A stretch of 64,000 bases of DNA from Oscillospiraceae bacterium (GCA_003343845.1 QAKK01000041.1:1-64000), one strand, 5' to 3'. Positions 35,948 through 44,784 are shown, counted from the first letter of the stretch. The notes: a model not told the origin generated them from the sequence alone. Numbers and translations: made by a program.

Positions 35948-36970
35948 ATGAAGCTGAAGATCGACGGAAAACAGAATAACCCCATCCTCCCGCGCGCCGT
36001 CGAGCCTCTGCTTGCCGACGCGGACGCCGCCGACCTGCGCGTGCTGGTCTATGCCGCACTCCGCGCAGCCGACGGTGAAGACTTTGAAGCGAAGGACGCC
36101 GCCGAAGCGCTTGCGCTCACCGAGGGCGAAGTGCGCTCCTCGGTCAAATTCTGGCGCGGTGCAGGGCTGCTCGGCGCCTCCCGCCGCCCTGCGGCGGATA
36201 AGGCTGCCGCCGCAGAAGCAGCGCAGCCGGAGGCGGCAGACGCCGCGGCGAAAACCGCGTCGGACACGGGCGCAGACAAGCCTCTGCGCGACAAGCGCCC
36301 GATGCACTTAAATAGTGCGGAGCTCTGCCGTGTGGCAAAGGAAAACGCGGACTTTCCCGCCCTGCTCCATGCCGCACAGCAGACCGCAGGCTGGATCTTC
36401 AACGAGAGCGAGATTGAGATCATCGCCGCGCTCTATGCTTCGCTCCGGCTGCCCGGCGAATTTATCCTCAGTCTGATCGGCTATTTCGTCTGCAAGAAGG
36501 AGATGCCGCTCCGCTATGTCGAGAAGGTCGCCTATGACCTCTGTGACAAGGGGATCACCACCCCGGAGGCGCTGGAGGAATGGCTGCGCCGCCGCGAGGA
36601 GCGCGAGACCAACGAGGGCTTTGTCCGCCGCCTGTTCGGGCTGGGGCAGCGCGCGCTGACCGAAAAGGAGCACGCCGCCGTGGACAGCTGGTTCAACCTC
36701 TGCGGCTACGGCGAGGACATGGTCAGAGCCGCCTATGAAAAGACCGTCAACACGATCGGCAAGGCGTCGATCGCCTATGCGTCCTCCATCCTGCGTGCCT
36801 GGCACGAGGCGGGGTACAAGACGCCCGCCGACGTCGAAGCCGCAGGACAAGCAAAGCGGGCAAAGCCCGCTGCAAAAGGCAGCGGCAAGCAGCCGCAGAG
36901 CTTTGACACCGAAGACTTTTTTGAAAAAGCACTTCGCCGTTCCTACGGTGATACGGGGGACAAATCATGA
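35948..36970 (+). CDS. DnaD domain replication protein
   Basis: This 340-residue protein has an N-terminal winged-helix-like region (about 1-85), a low-complexity Ala/Glu linker (about 88-115) and DnaD C-terminal domain modules (about 130-310), with LHAAQQTAGWIFNESEIEII, YGEDMVRAAYEKTVNTIGKAS and ASSILRAWHEAGYKTPAD. This family includes DnaD and DnaB of the Firmicutes primosome. It overlaps the DnaC-like gene by 4 bases, so the two form a helicase-loading pair. Confidence 0.88.
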   Translation: MKLKIDGKQNNPILPRAVEPLLADADAADLRVLVYAALRAADGEDFEAKDAAEALALTEGEVRSSVKFWRGAGLLGASRRPAADKAAAAEAAQPEAADAAAKTASDTGADKPLRDKRPMHLNSAELCRVAKENADFPALLHAAQQTAGWIFNESEIEIIAALYASLRLPGEFILSLIGYFVCKKEMPLRYVEKVAYDLCDKGITTPEALEEWLRRREERETNEGFVRRLFGLGQRALTEKEHAAVDSWFNLCGYGEDMVRAAYEKTVNTIGKASIAYASSILRAWHEAGYKTPADVEAAGQAKRAKPAAKGSGKQPQSFDTEDFFEKALRRSYGDTGDKS

Positions 36971-37932
36971 GCTACAACAACGAGAATTACTATAAACTCC
37001 GCGAGGAATATGCCGAAAAGCCGCTCCGTGCCATCGAAAGGGCAGATGCCCGCAAGACGGAGCTGCGGCAGAAGGTCGAGGGCTACGCGGAGCTGGATGA
37101 CATCCTTGCCGCAACGGCAAGCCGCATCATGGGCGCGGCGATGGAGGGGCGCGAGGGGCTGGACGCACGCATTGCAAAAATCAAGCGGGAGACTGCCGAG
37201 ACGCGCGATGCCATGCAGATCCTGCTGAAGTCCGCCGGTTATCCCGCCGATTACGCCGATGTACACTACGAATGCACCGCCTGCGGCGACACCGGCTTTA
37301 TCGGCACAAAAATGTGTGCCTGCTTTCGGCGGGCGCTGACCCTGCGCGGCTACGAGTCGGCGGGTGTCGCGCGGTTGATCGCCACGCAGTCTTTTGACAC
37401 CTTCTCGCTGGATTACTACAAGCGCGACCCGCAGGTCTACGCCCGTATGCAGCACAATTTCGAGGCGGCGCGGAGCTTTGCACAGCATTTTTCGCCGATG
37501 ACCAGTCCGTCGCTGCTCTTTCTCGGCGGTACCGGGCTCGGCAAGACCCATCTGTCCAGCGCGATTGCCAAGGAGGTCATCGACCGCGGCTTTGACGTGC
37601 TGTACGATTCGGCAATGCATGTATTCGCCGCATTTGAAAACGCGCGGTTCCACGGCGGCGCGGATGACACCGACCGCTATCTCACGGTCGAGCTTCTGAT
37701 CCTCGACGACCTCGGCACCGAGCTCGGCGGCGCGTTCACCACCGCCTGCCTCTACGACATCATCAACACGCGCCTGGTGCGCGGTCTGCCGACCGTCATG
37801 AGCACCAACCTGTCGCCGAAGGAGTTGACCGACCGCTACGGCGAGCGCATCGCCTCCCGCCTGTTCGGTGAGTATACCCCCCTCGTTTTCTGCGGCGAGG
37901 ACGTCCGCAAAGAAAAAATGGGCATGCAGTGA
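36967..37932 (+). CDS. DnaC/DnaI-like helicase loader ATPase
   Basis: This 321-residue AAA+ protein has a Cys-rich N-terminal zinc element (CTACGDTGF plus CAC, about residues 101-118), the Walker A motif LGGTGLGKTHLSS, Walker B LLILDDLGTE and sensor I in MSTNLSP, with the arginine-finger region ASRLFGEY. These fit DnaI/DnaC loaders, which help place the replicative helicase. It lies directly after the DnaD gene with overlapping stop and start. Confidence 0.9.
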   Translation: MSYNNENYYKLREEYAEKPLRAIERADARKTELRQKVEGYAELDDILAATASRIMGAAMEGREGLDARIAKIKRETAETRDAMQILLKSAGYPADYADVHYECTACGDTGFIGTKMCACFRRALTLRGYESAGVARLIATQSFDTFSLDYYKRDPQVYARMQHNFEAARSFAQHFSPMTSPSLLFLGGTGLGKTHLSSAIAKEVIDRGFDVLYDSAMHVFAAFENARFHGGADDTDRYLTVELLILDDLGTELGGAFTTACLYDIINTRLVRGLPTVMSTNLSPKELTDRYGERIASRLFGEYTPLVFCGEDVRKEKMGMQ

Positions 37933-37967
37933 CAAAGCGGCAGACGTACACCGTTTCCGCTATCCTA

Positions 37968-38030
37968 TAGGGGCGACCATCGGTCGCCCGCCGTACCAAG
38001 GCAAAAACGGGCGACCGATGGTCGCCCCTA
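37968..38030. repeat. Dispersed 23-bp inverted repeat element, copy 2
   Basis: The arms 37968-37990 and 38008-38030 are perfect complements, with a 17-base centre. The arm sequence is the same as in the element at 24087-24151; the centre differs. It forms a strong hairpin between the DnaC-like gene and nadE, without a T-run. Confidence 0.9.
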
Positions 38031-38079
38031 CAGACTGTGCCCCTATGTTTTACAGAATATCAACACAAAGGAAACCACT

Positions 38080-40020
38080 ATGAAAGACGGATTTGTCAAG
38101 GTCGCGGCGTACAGTCCGCGCGTGGCGCTCGGCGCGCCGAGGCAGAATGCAAAGACCGTGATCGACGCGATGCACCGCGCCGATGCGGCGGGTGCAAAGC
38201 TGCTCGTCCTGCCTGAGCTGTTTCTCACCGGCTACACCTGCGCCGACCTGTTCTTCCAGACCAAGCTGCTCACCGACGCTGTGGCAGCGCTCGCCCGCGT
38301 GATCGAAGCCTCGCGCGGCATCCATGTGCTGACGCTCGTCGGTCTGCCCGTCGCCTACGGCAACCGGCTCTACAACTGCGCCGCCGTGGTCACGGACGGC
38401 AGATTGCTCGGACTCGTGCCGAAGAGCAACATCCCCGACTACCGCGAATTTTACGAAAGCCGCCACTTTGCCCCTGCCCTTGCCGAAAACGTCCCGGTGA
38501 CGCTCTGCGGTTTTGACGTGCTGCTCGGCACAAAGCAGCTTTTTACCATGGACGAAGTCCCCGCCTTCACGCTTGCGGTCGAGATCTGCGAGGATCTGTG
38601 GGTGGCTGCGCCGCCGTCGCTGCGCCATGCCGCAGCGGGCGCGACCGTCATCGCCAACCTCTCCGCCTCGGATGAGCTGGTCGGCAAGGACGCTTACCGC
38701 CGGATGCTGGTCTCGACGAGCAGCGCCCGCGCGCTCTGCGCCTATATCTACGCCGACGCGGGCGAGGGCGAATCCTCGACCGACCTTGTCTTCTCGGCGC
38801 ACAACCTCATCGCCGAAAACGGCAGTCTGCTCGCCGAGGCGCATCCCTTTGCGCCCGACAGCTTTACCGCAAGCGAAATTGACTGCGAAAAGCTCTCGAT
38901 GGAGCGCGTGAAGATGAACACCTTCGCCGCCTTTGAAGGCGGCGGCTATGTCCGCATCCCGTTCTCCGCGGGTGGGCTTGCCGAGACGGCGCTGACCCGT
39001 TTTGTGGACAGGCACCCCTTCGTGCCGTCGGACGACGGCGAGAAGAACGACCGCTGCGACCGCATCCTCGAAATTCAGGCGCGCGGGCTTGCCCGCCGCA
39101 TGGAGGCGGCGTATGCAAAGACGCTGGTGATCGGGCTTTCCGGCGGTCTTGACTCCTGCCTTGCCCTGCTGGTCGCCGTGCGCGCCTGCGAAATTGCGGG
39201 TCGACCCCTGTCCGACATTCACACCGTGACGATGCCCTGCTTCGGCACGACGAAGCGCACCAAATCCAATGCGGAGACGCTTGCCGCCGCGCTCGGCACG
39301 ACCTTCTCGGACATCGACATCAAGGACGCGGTGGACATCCACTTCCGCGACATCGGGCAGGACCCCGAGACGCATGACGTGACCTATGAAAACTGCCAGG
39401 CGCGCGAGCGCACGCAGATCCTGATGGATCTTGCCAACAAGGAGGGCGGCATCGTGGTCGGCACGGGCGACCTCTCCGAGCTGGCGCTCGGCTTTGCCAC
39501 CTACAACGGCGACCACATGTCGATGTACGGCGTGAACGCCTCGGTGCCGAAAACGCTGGTGCGCCACATCGTGCGCCGCCGCGCCGAGACCTACCGCGAC
39601 GCGGGCAAAACCGCGCTTGCGGATGCCCTCTTCGACATTCTTGCAACCCCGGTCAGCCCCGAGCTGCTGCCGCCGAAGGACGGCGTGATCTCGCAGGTGA
39701 CCGAGCAGATCGTCGGCCCCTACGAACTGCATGACTTCTTCCTCTACCACATGGTGCGCATGGGCTGCCGCCCGGCAAAAATTTTCCGTCTCGCGTGCTA
39801 CGCCTTTGCGGGCGAATACGACGCTGCGACGATCCTCTCCTGGCTGTCCATGTTCGTGCGCCGCTTCTTCGCACAGCAATTCAAGCGCACCTGCCTGCCC
39901 GACGGTCCGAAGGTCGGCTCGGTGACGCTCTCGCCGCGCAGCGACTTCCGCATGCCGTCCGACGCATCGGCAAAATCCTATCTCGAAGAACTGGAAAATC
40001 TCAAGAAAACGCTTGCATAA
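38080..40020 (+). CDS. nadE: Glutamine-dependent NAD+ synthetase
   Basis: This 646-residue enzyme makes NAD from deamido-NAD, ATP and glutamine. The N-terminal nitrilase-type glutaminase (about 1-260) has the triad E46 (LPELFLTGYTCADL), K115 (LVPKSNIPDYREFYE) and C170 (VEICEDLW). The synthetase part has the PPi loop GLSGGLDSCLALLV, VVGTGDLSELALGF and the C-terminal FKRTCLPDGPKVGS. Full length and all key residues are present. AAAGG precedes the ATG. Confidence 0.97.
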   Translation: MKDGFVKVAAYSPRVALGAPRQNAKTVIDAMHRADAAGAKLLVLPELFLTGYTCADLFFQTKLLTDAVAALARVIEASRGIHVLTLVGLPVAYGNRLYNCAAVVTDGRLLGLVPKSNIPDYREFYESRHFAPALAENVPVTLCGFDVLLGTKQLFTMDEVPAFTLAVEICEDLWVAAPPSLRHAAAGATVIANLSASDELVGKDAYRRMLVSTSSARALCAYIYADAGEGESSTDLVFSAHNLIAENGSLLAEAHPFAPDSFTASEIDCEKLSMERVKMNTFAAFEGGGYVRIPFSAGGLAETALTRFVDRHPFVPSDDGEKNDRCDRILEIQARGLARRMEAAYAKTLVIGLSGGLDSCLALLVAVRACEIAGRPLSDIHTVTMPCFGTTKRTKSNAETLAAALGTTFSDIDIKDAVDIHFRDIGQDPETHDVTYENCQARERTQILMDLANKEGGIVVGTGDLSELALGFATYNGDHMSMYGVNASVPKTLVRHIVRRRAETYRDAGKTALADALFDILATPVSPELLPPKDGVISQVTEQIVGPYELHDFFLYHMVRMGCRPAKIFRLACYAFAGEYDAATILSWLSMFVRRFFAQQFKRTCLPDGPKVGSVTLSPRSDFRMPSDASAKSYLEELENLKKTLA

Positions 40021-40041
40021 GCCGAACAAAGCGACTATAAT
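40013..40041 (+). promoter_or_regulatory. Promoter of the folT-like-folC operon
   Basis: TTGCAT (40013-40018, overlapping the nadE stop) and TATAAT (40036-40041) have a 17-base spacer. The 396-base region to the next gene holds, in order, this promoter, a dispersed element, the THF riboswitch and a SD-pairing hairpin. Confidence 0.75.
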
Positions 40042-40089
40042 AGAGTCGACAGTTGAAGAATAAAATTTTGGCTGGGCAAAGTGCAGATC

Positions 40090-40204
40090 AAAATCCGTAA
40101 AAAAGGCGGCTGTGCCGACTTTTTTACTCCTTAAATGGCGCGTCCGGTGAGGACGACGCGAGTCTGCGCCATTGTGCCAGTTGAAAAACGGAGTTTTTCA
40201 ACTG
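40090..40204 (+). repeat. Two-hairpin dispersed element, short copy
   Basis: The left block (40090-40135) holds the terminator-like inverted repeat GTAAAAAAGGCGG / CCGACTTTTTTAC, and the right end (40178-40204) is the hairpin CAGTTGAAAAAC..GTTTTTCAACTG. The spacer between them is 42 bases. The same two blocks recur in the opposite orientation at 52303-52499 with a longer spacer. It lies between the promoter and the THF riboswitch. Confidence 0.8.
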
Positions 40205-40210
40205 ATTATT

Positions 40211-40311
40211 TACAGAGTAGGAATATGCGCGTACAGTGCCGCCCCGACGGGGAGTTGCGGAGCGGACGAAAGGGTCTTTGCCCTGCGGTGCGTATTCCGC
40301 ATCCCGCTGTA
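40211..40311 (+). promoter_or_regulatory. Tetrahydrofolate (THF) riboswitch
   Basis: The sequence matches the folT-type THF aptamer by conserved segments and pairing: GAGTAG at the start of the core, GCGCGTACAGTG, GTTGCGG, GGACGAA, GCGGT and CCGCATCCCGCT. P1 is TACAG (40211-40215) with CTGTA (40307-40311), P2 pairs GAATATGC with GCGTATTC, P3 CCGC with GCGG, and P4 AGGG with CCCT. Its place before a folate transporter gene and folC fits the known control of folate uptake. Confidence 0.93.
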
Positions 40312-40370
40312 CGGACTTTTTTCGGATACCTGCATGCGGGCGCATGGTCGCCCTGCATCCACACGACCGC

Positions 40371-40413
40371 AATACCTCCGTTATGCGTGGGATACGCTCA
40401 TAACGGAGGTATT
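40371..40413 (+). promoter_or_regulatory. SD-sequestering hairpin of the THF riboswitch
   Basis: AATACCTCCGTTATG (40371-40385) pairs perfectly over 15 bases with CATAACGGAGGTATT (40399-40413). The 3' arm contains the ribosome binding site GGAGG of the gene at 40417. This is the likely expression platform: a translational switch coupled to the aptamer, though the alternative pairing is not yet identified. Confidence 0.85.
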
Positions 40414-40416
40414 TCC

Positions 40417-40938
40417 ATGTCAGACACCAGAAAACATCGCATTCCTCTCCTTCTGCTCGTGCGGCTTGCCCTGCTCACCGCACTCAGCGCCATCCTGAAG
40501 CTGGCGCAGATCCCGGTCGGCAACGACTTTCTGCGCATCAGCTTTGAAAACCTGCCGCTCCTGCTTGCCGGCTACCTGTTCGGTCCGCTTGCGGGCGGCA
40601 TCACCGGCGTATGCGCAGATCTTCTCGGCTGCCTGCTCCGCGGCTATGCCGTCAACCCGATCATCACGCTCGGCGCGGGTCTTGTCGGCGTGATGGCGGG
40701 GCTGTTCGGCAAGCGCGGCGTCACCGCAAAGCCGCGGCTTTGGCTGTCGGTCGTCGCGGCGCATCTCGTCGGTTCGCTCATCGTCAAATCCTTCGGCATT
40801 TGGCTCTACTTTGCAACGCCGCTGCCCGGACTTGCGCTGCGCATCCCGACCTACATCCTCACCGGCACGGCGGAATATGTGATTCTGTCGCTCATCCTGA
40901 AAAATAAAGCGCTCGCGGCGCTTTTGGAGAAAGTATGA
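40417..40938 (+). CDS. folT: Folate-type ECF transporter S component
   Basis: This 173-residue membrane protein has about five to six transmembrane segments: LLLLVRLALLTALSAILKLA, LPLLLAGYLFGPLAGGITG with the conserved FGPLAGG loop, and further hydrophobic helices to the C-terminus. It belongs to the ECF_trnsprt S components. The THF riboswitch before it and folC after it support folate as the ligand. The energizing EcfAAT module must be encoded elsewhere. Start chosen by GGAGG at 6 bases. Confidence 0.88.
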   Translation: MSDTRKHRIPLLLLVRLALLTALSAILKLAQIPVGNDFLRISFENLPLLLAGYLFGPLAGGITGVCADLLGCLLRGYAVNPIITLGAGLVGVMAGLFGKRGVTAKPRLWLSVVAAHLVGSLIVKSFGIWLYFATPLPGLALRIPTYILTGTAEYVILSLILKNKALAALLEKV

Positions 40939-42197
40939 CTTATACTGAGGCACTAAACTACATTCATTCGGTTTCCTGGCGCGGGAGCGTACCGGGACTG
41001 TCGCGCATTCAGGCGCTCTGCGATGCGATGGGCAACCCGGAGCGGGATCTGCGCGTCGTCCACGTCGCGGGCACGAACGGCAAAGGTTCGACCGTGGCGT
41101 ATCTCTCGTCCGTCCTGCATGCGGCAGGCTATCGTGTGGGCAGCTTCACCTCCCCCTATGTCCGCACTTTCAATGAGCGCATTGCCATCGACGGTAAGCC
41201 CGTGACCGACTACATGCTGGCAAGCGCGACCGAAACCGTGCGCGCCTACGCCGACCGGATGGAAGACAAGCCGACCGAGTTCGAGCTGATCACCGCGATC
41301 GGCTTTGAGATCTTCCGCCGCAAGAAATGCGACATCGTCGTGCTCGAGGTCGGGCTGGGCGGGCGGTTTGACTCGACCAACGTCGTCACAAAGCCACTCT
41401 GCTCGGTCATCACCGGCATCGCGATGGATCACATGCAGCTGCTCGGCGACACGCTCGCGAAAATCGCATGGGAAAAGGCGGGCATCATCAAAGAAGGCTG
41501 TCCGGTCGTAACGGCGGCGCTCGCGCCCGAGGCGGAGCGCGTGATCGCCGACGAGGCAGCCGCCTGCCATGCGCCGCGTACGGTCGTCGACCCCGCCGCC
41601 ATCCGGGTGGCGTCGCAGAGTCTGGACGGCATCGTCCTCGACTACAAAACACGGAAAGCGCTTACGACCTCGCTCATCGGGCTGTACCAGCCGCGCAACA
41701 TTGCGCTGGTCTGTGAGACGGTGGACGTGCTGCGCGGCATCGGCATCGCCATCCCGGAAGATGCCGTGCGGCGCGGCATTGCCGAAACACGCTGGCAGGC
41801 GCGGTTTGAGCTGCTCGCGCGCGACCCGATCGTCATCTACGACGGCGGGCACAACGAGGAGGGCGTGCGCGCCGCTGTGGACACGGTGAAGGCGATCTTC
41901 CCGGGCAAGGTGGTATTGGTCTCCGGTGTGATGCGCGACAAGGCATATGAAAAGATGGTCTCCATCCTCACAGAGATCGCCGACTGCGCCGTCACACTCA
42001 CACCCGACAATCCGCGCGCACTCCCCGCGGCGGAATATGCCGAAGTCTTCCGCGCGCACGGCATCCCCGCCGAACCGCGGGACACCGTCGCCGCAGCGGT
42101 TGCCGCAGGCGTGCGCGCCGCCAAAGAAAAGGGCGAACCGCTCATCATCCTCGGCTCGCTCTACACCTACAAGGACGTATATAGGTTGTTTAAGTAA
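40935..42197 (+). CDS. folC: Folylpolyglutamate synthase / dihydrofolate synthase
   Basis: This 420-residue Mur-ligase-fold enzyme adds glutamate to folates, which traps them in the cell. The P-loop is VAGTNGKGSTVAYLSSVLH, with SFTSPYVRTFNERIAIDG, the family site LEVGLGGRFDSTNV and the C-terminal IYDGGHNEEGVRAAVD. It overlaps the transporter gene by 4 bases, so uptake and retention of folate are coupled and share riboswitch control. Confidence 0.96.
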   Translation: MTYTEALNYIHSVSWRGSVPGLSRIQALCDAMGNPERDLRVVHVAGTNGKGSTVAYLSSVLHAAGYRVGSFTSPYVRTFNERIAIDGKPVTDYMLASATETVRAYADRMEDKPTEFELITAIGFEIFRRKKCDIVVLEVGLGGRFDSTNVVTKPLCSVITGIAMDHMQLLGDTLAKIAWEKAGIIKEGCPVVTAALAPEAERVIADEAAACHAPRTVVDPAAIRVASQSLDGIVLDYKTRKALTTSLIGLYQPRNIALVCETVDVLRGIGIAIPEDAVRRGIAETRWQARFELLARDPIVIYDGGHNEEGVRAAVDTVKAIFPGKVVLVSGVMRDKAYEKMVSILTEIADCAVTLTPDNPRALPAAEYAEVFRAHGIPAEPRDTVAAAVAAGVRAAKEKGEPLIILGSLYTYKDVYRLFK

Positions 42198-42211
42198 GTT
42201 TGGTGGCGCGT

Positions 42212-42243
42212 CAGGGGACCTTTTGTGAACAAAAGGTCCCCTG
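42212..42243. repeat. 15-bp perfect inverted repeat
   Basis: CAGGGGACCTTTTGT (42212-42226) pairs with ACAAAAGGTCCCCTG (42229-42243). A related but weaker hairpin, GACTTTCGTCCACGAAAGT, is at 42342-42360. These look like fragments of intergenic repeats, and no gene lies in 42198-42382. Confidence 0.65.
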
Positions 42244-42271
42244 AAACCCTCCAAAAAACTTCAAAAAATAT

Positions 42272-42312
42272 AAGGCAGTCCATCTTTGCACAGATGAACT
42301 GCCTTTCTTTTT
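42272..42312. terminator. Terminator after folC
   Basis: AAGGCAGT (42272-42279) pairs with ACTGCCTT (42298-42305) around an inner CATCT/AGATG stem, and TTCTTTTTT follows on the plus strand. It separates folC from the convergent M18 aminopeptidase gene. Confidence 0.85.
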
Positions 42313-42382
42313 TCCAAGTCCTTTGAAGGGGGCTGGGTGGGACTTTCGTCCACGAAAGTTCCCCCCATTCTTCGTTTCTATC

Positions 42383-43657
42383 TTATTCAATCTCCGCTCC
42401 GCCGTCTGAGACCGCAGTGAGCGTGGTCTCAAACGCCTGCTTGATCGCGCGGTAGAGGTACGCCGTGTCGGCGGCGCCTGCCGTCTCATAGGCGGAGTGC
42501 ATCGCCAGCTGTGCCGCGCCGATGTCCACGGTGGGCAGCGAAACCTGCGTGTTGGCGATGTTGCCGAGCGTGGAACCGCCGGGCATGTCCGCGCGGTTGG
42601 CATACAGCTGCACCGGTACGCCCGCGCGCGCACAGATCACGCGAAAGAGCGCCGCCGACCATGCGTCGGTCGTGTAGCGCTGATTGGCATTGTACTTGAC
42701 CACTACGCCGCCGTTCATGCGCACATGGTGGTTTTTGTCCGCATACTCTGGATGGTTCGGATGGATCGCGTGCGCATTGTCGCAGGAGAGCATCAGACTG
42801 CCTGCCACCGCCGCATCGTAGTCCTTGCCGAACGCCGCCGAAACGCGGCGCAGCACATCATAGAGGAAGGTGGACGCCGCACCCTGCCGCGTCTGGCTGC
42901 CGACCTCCTCGTTGTCAAACACCGCAAGTACCTTTGCCGCAGCGCCCTCCGCCGCATCGAGAAAACCGTGCAGCGCCGCATAGACGCATTGCAGATCGTC
43001 GAGCCGCGGCGCGGAAATATAACCGTTCCATTCCACGCCCGCCTGCGGATTGTACACAAACAGGTCTGCGGACAGGATGTCCTCCGCCGCGATGCCGAGC
43101 GCGTCCGCGACCCGCGCGCGCAGCGGTTCGGCATCCGCGTCACCGTAAAGCGGGAGCAGATCGACCGCCGCGTTCAGCTTCGTGCCCTCGTTCATCGTGC
43201 GGTTCATGTGGATCGCCACATTCGGAATCACCGCCACCGGCACGCGCAGGTCGCAGAGCCGCGTGGCAATGCCGCGATCCGTGCGGACGATCACGCGCCC
43301 CGCCACCGAAAGCGGGCGGTCAAACCAGGTCGAGAAAATCATCCCGCCGTAGGGTTCGACCGAAAGCTCGGTGTAGTCCGCCGACTTCAGGTCGGCGTTT
43401 TCCTTGATCTTCGGCGCGGGGCTGTCGCCGTGCGCCGCCGCGATCACAAAGCCGTTGAAAGCCGACGGCGCGCGGAACGCGATCACCGAGGACGCGCCGC
43501 GGCTGACAAAATAGCCCTTGCCCGCCTCGAGCGTCCATGTGTCGGACTCGGCAAGCCGGGCGTACCCTGCCGCCGTCAGCGCGTCGCACACGGTCGCCGC
43601 CGTATGGTACGCCGTCGGGCAGTGCGCAATAAAATCAAACAGTGTCGTGTTTTCCAT
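42383..43657 (-). CDS. apeB: M18 family aminopeptidase
   Basis: This 424-residue metallopeptidase removes acidic or neutral N-terminal residues from peptides in the cytoplasm. Zinc ligands and catalytic residues are visible: AAHGDSPAPKIKENAD, AVFDNEEVGSQTRQGA with the Glu pair and SCDNAHAIHPNHPEY with the His motif. The start at 43657 has CGGAGG upstream; an in-frame extension by 14 codons overlaps the permease end without a ribosome binding site. It lies 11 bases after the PTS-EIIC-like gene and shares its promoter. Confidence 0.93.
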   Translation of the reverse strand: MENTTLFDFIAHCPTAYHTAATVCDALTAAGYARLAESDTWTLEAGKGYFVSRGASSVIAFRAPSAFNGFVIAAAHGDSPAPKIKENADLKSADYTELSVEPYGGMIFSTWFDRPLSVAGRVIVRTDRGIATRLCDLRVPVAVIPNVAIHMNRTMNEGTKLNAAVDLLPLYGDADAEPLRARVADALGIAAEDILSADLFVYNPQAGVEWNGYISAPRLDDLQCVYAALHGFLDAAEGAAAKVLAVFDNEEVGSQTRQGAASTFLYDVLRRVSAAFGKDYDAAVAGSLMLSCDNAHAIHPNHPEYADKNHHVRMNGGVVVKYNANQRYTTDAWSAALFRVICARAGVPVQLYANRADMPGGSTLGNIANTQVSLPTVDIGAAQLAMHSAYETAGAADTAYLYRAIKQAFETTLTAVSDGGAEIE

Positions 43658-43668
43658 AGGAACCTCCG

Positions 43669-44664
43669 TTACAGCGTCATGTAGCCGGGCTTGACCCACT
43701 TCATTTTGCGCAGGATGAGGTCGAACAGCAGCGTGAGCAGCGCCGGAAGAATGAAGTGCATGAGGAGCACCTCGATCACGGATTTCGGCGTGAAGCCCAT
43801 CGCCTCAAACGCGCCGAACTGCCCGACAAAGCCGGACGTGCCCATGCCCGCACCGACCTTGGTGTTGGTCATGCCGAGCACCGCCGTGGAGATCGGTCCG
43901 AGGATCGCCGAGGCGAGCGTGGGCGCGATCAGGATCTGCGGGTGCTTCATGATGTTCGGGATCTGCAGCATCGACGTACCGACGCCGACCGAGATCGCGC
44001 CGCCGAGCTTGGTGTCGCGATAGCCCGCCACGGCAAAACCGATCATCTGGCAGCAGCAGCCGACCACCGCAGCGCCTGCGGCGATGCCGTCAATGCCGAT
44101 AGAGATACAGATCGCCGCCGAGGAGATCGGCGCGGTGAGCGCCAGACCGACGATGACCGCAATGACAATGCCCATCGGGATCGGCGCATACTCGGTCGCC
44201 GTGTTGATATAGCTGCCGAGGAAGGTCATAAACCGGTTGATGTACGGACCGACGAGGATGCCGACCGCGCCGCCCGAAAGAATGACCGTGGCAGGCGTGA
44301 GAATGATGTCGAGCTTGGTCTTGCCCGCGACGAGCGAGCCGACCTCCGCGCCGACGACTGCGGCGATATACGCGCCGACCGGACCGCCGAGCGCATAGCC
44401 GAGCGCGCCGGTGACGGCGCTGGTGAACAGCGTCAGCTTCTGCGCGCCGAGCGCATAAGCAATCGCCACGCCGATGGCGCAGCCGATGACCGGCGACTTG
44501 GCATCGCCGATGTGCATGGTAAAATTGGTGAGAAAGCCCATGTGCGGGATCTTCGCGAGCTGCCCGAAAATAGTGCCGATGATCAGCGATGCAAACAACC
44601 CCTGCGCCATCGCGCCGAGCGCATCGATGAAATAGCGCTGGAAAAAGCCCTTGCGTTCTTTCAT
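43669..44664 (-). CDS. PTS EIIC_2 family permease
   Basis: This 331-residue hydrophobic protein matches the PTS_EIIC_2 group (PF13303), which lacks fused EIIA, EIIB or HPr domains. Conserved glycine-rich helices include GLFASLIIGTIFGQLAKIPH, ALGYALGGPVGAYIAAVVG and IGFAVAGYRDTKLGGAISVG, ending MGTSGFVGQFGAFEAMGF. The transported compound is not known; members are annotated only by fold. The start at 44664 has AAAGGAA upstream; the frame extends 77 codons further back through promoter sequence, so the long version is rejected. Confidence 0.85.
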   Translation of the reverse strand: MKERKGFFQRYFIDALGAMAQGLFASLIIGTIFGQLAKIPHMGFLTNFTMHIGDAKSPVIGCAIGVAIAYALGAQKLTLFTSAVTGALGYALGGPVGAYIAAVVGAEVGSLVAGKTKLDIILTPATVILSGGAVGILVGPYINRFMTFLGSYINTATEYAPIPMGIVIAVIVGLALTAPISSAAICISIGIDGIAAGAAVVGCCCQMIGFAVAGYRDTKLGGAISVGVGTSMLQIPNIMKHPQILIAPTLASAILGPISTAVLGMTNTKVGAGMGTSGFVGQFGAFEAMGFTPKSVIEVLLMHFILPALLTLLFDLILRKMKWVKPGYMTL

Positions 44665-44713
44665 GTCCTGTTTCCTTTCAGAGCCGCGGCATCGCGCCGC
44701 GTCTACAGGGAAG

Positions 44714-44742
44714 ATTATACAGGAAAGTGCACACAAAATCAA
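44714..44742 (-). promoter_or_regulatory. Promoter of the EIIC-M18 aminopeptidase operon
   Basis: On the minus strand TTGATT (44742-44737) and TATAAT (44719-44714) are 17 bases apart, 50 bases upstream of the EIIC start. It is back to back with the CPBP promoter. Confidence 0.85.
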
Positions 44743-44784
44743 TAGACATTTCCCATAGAAATCCGCCGAAATCCGTCCCGGGGT

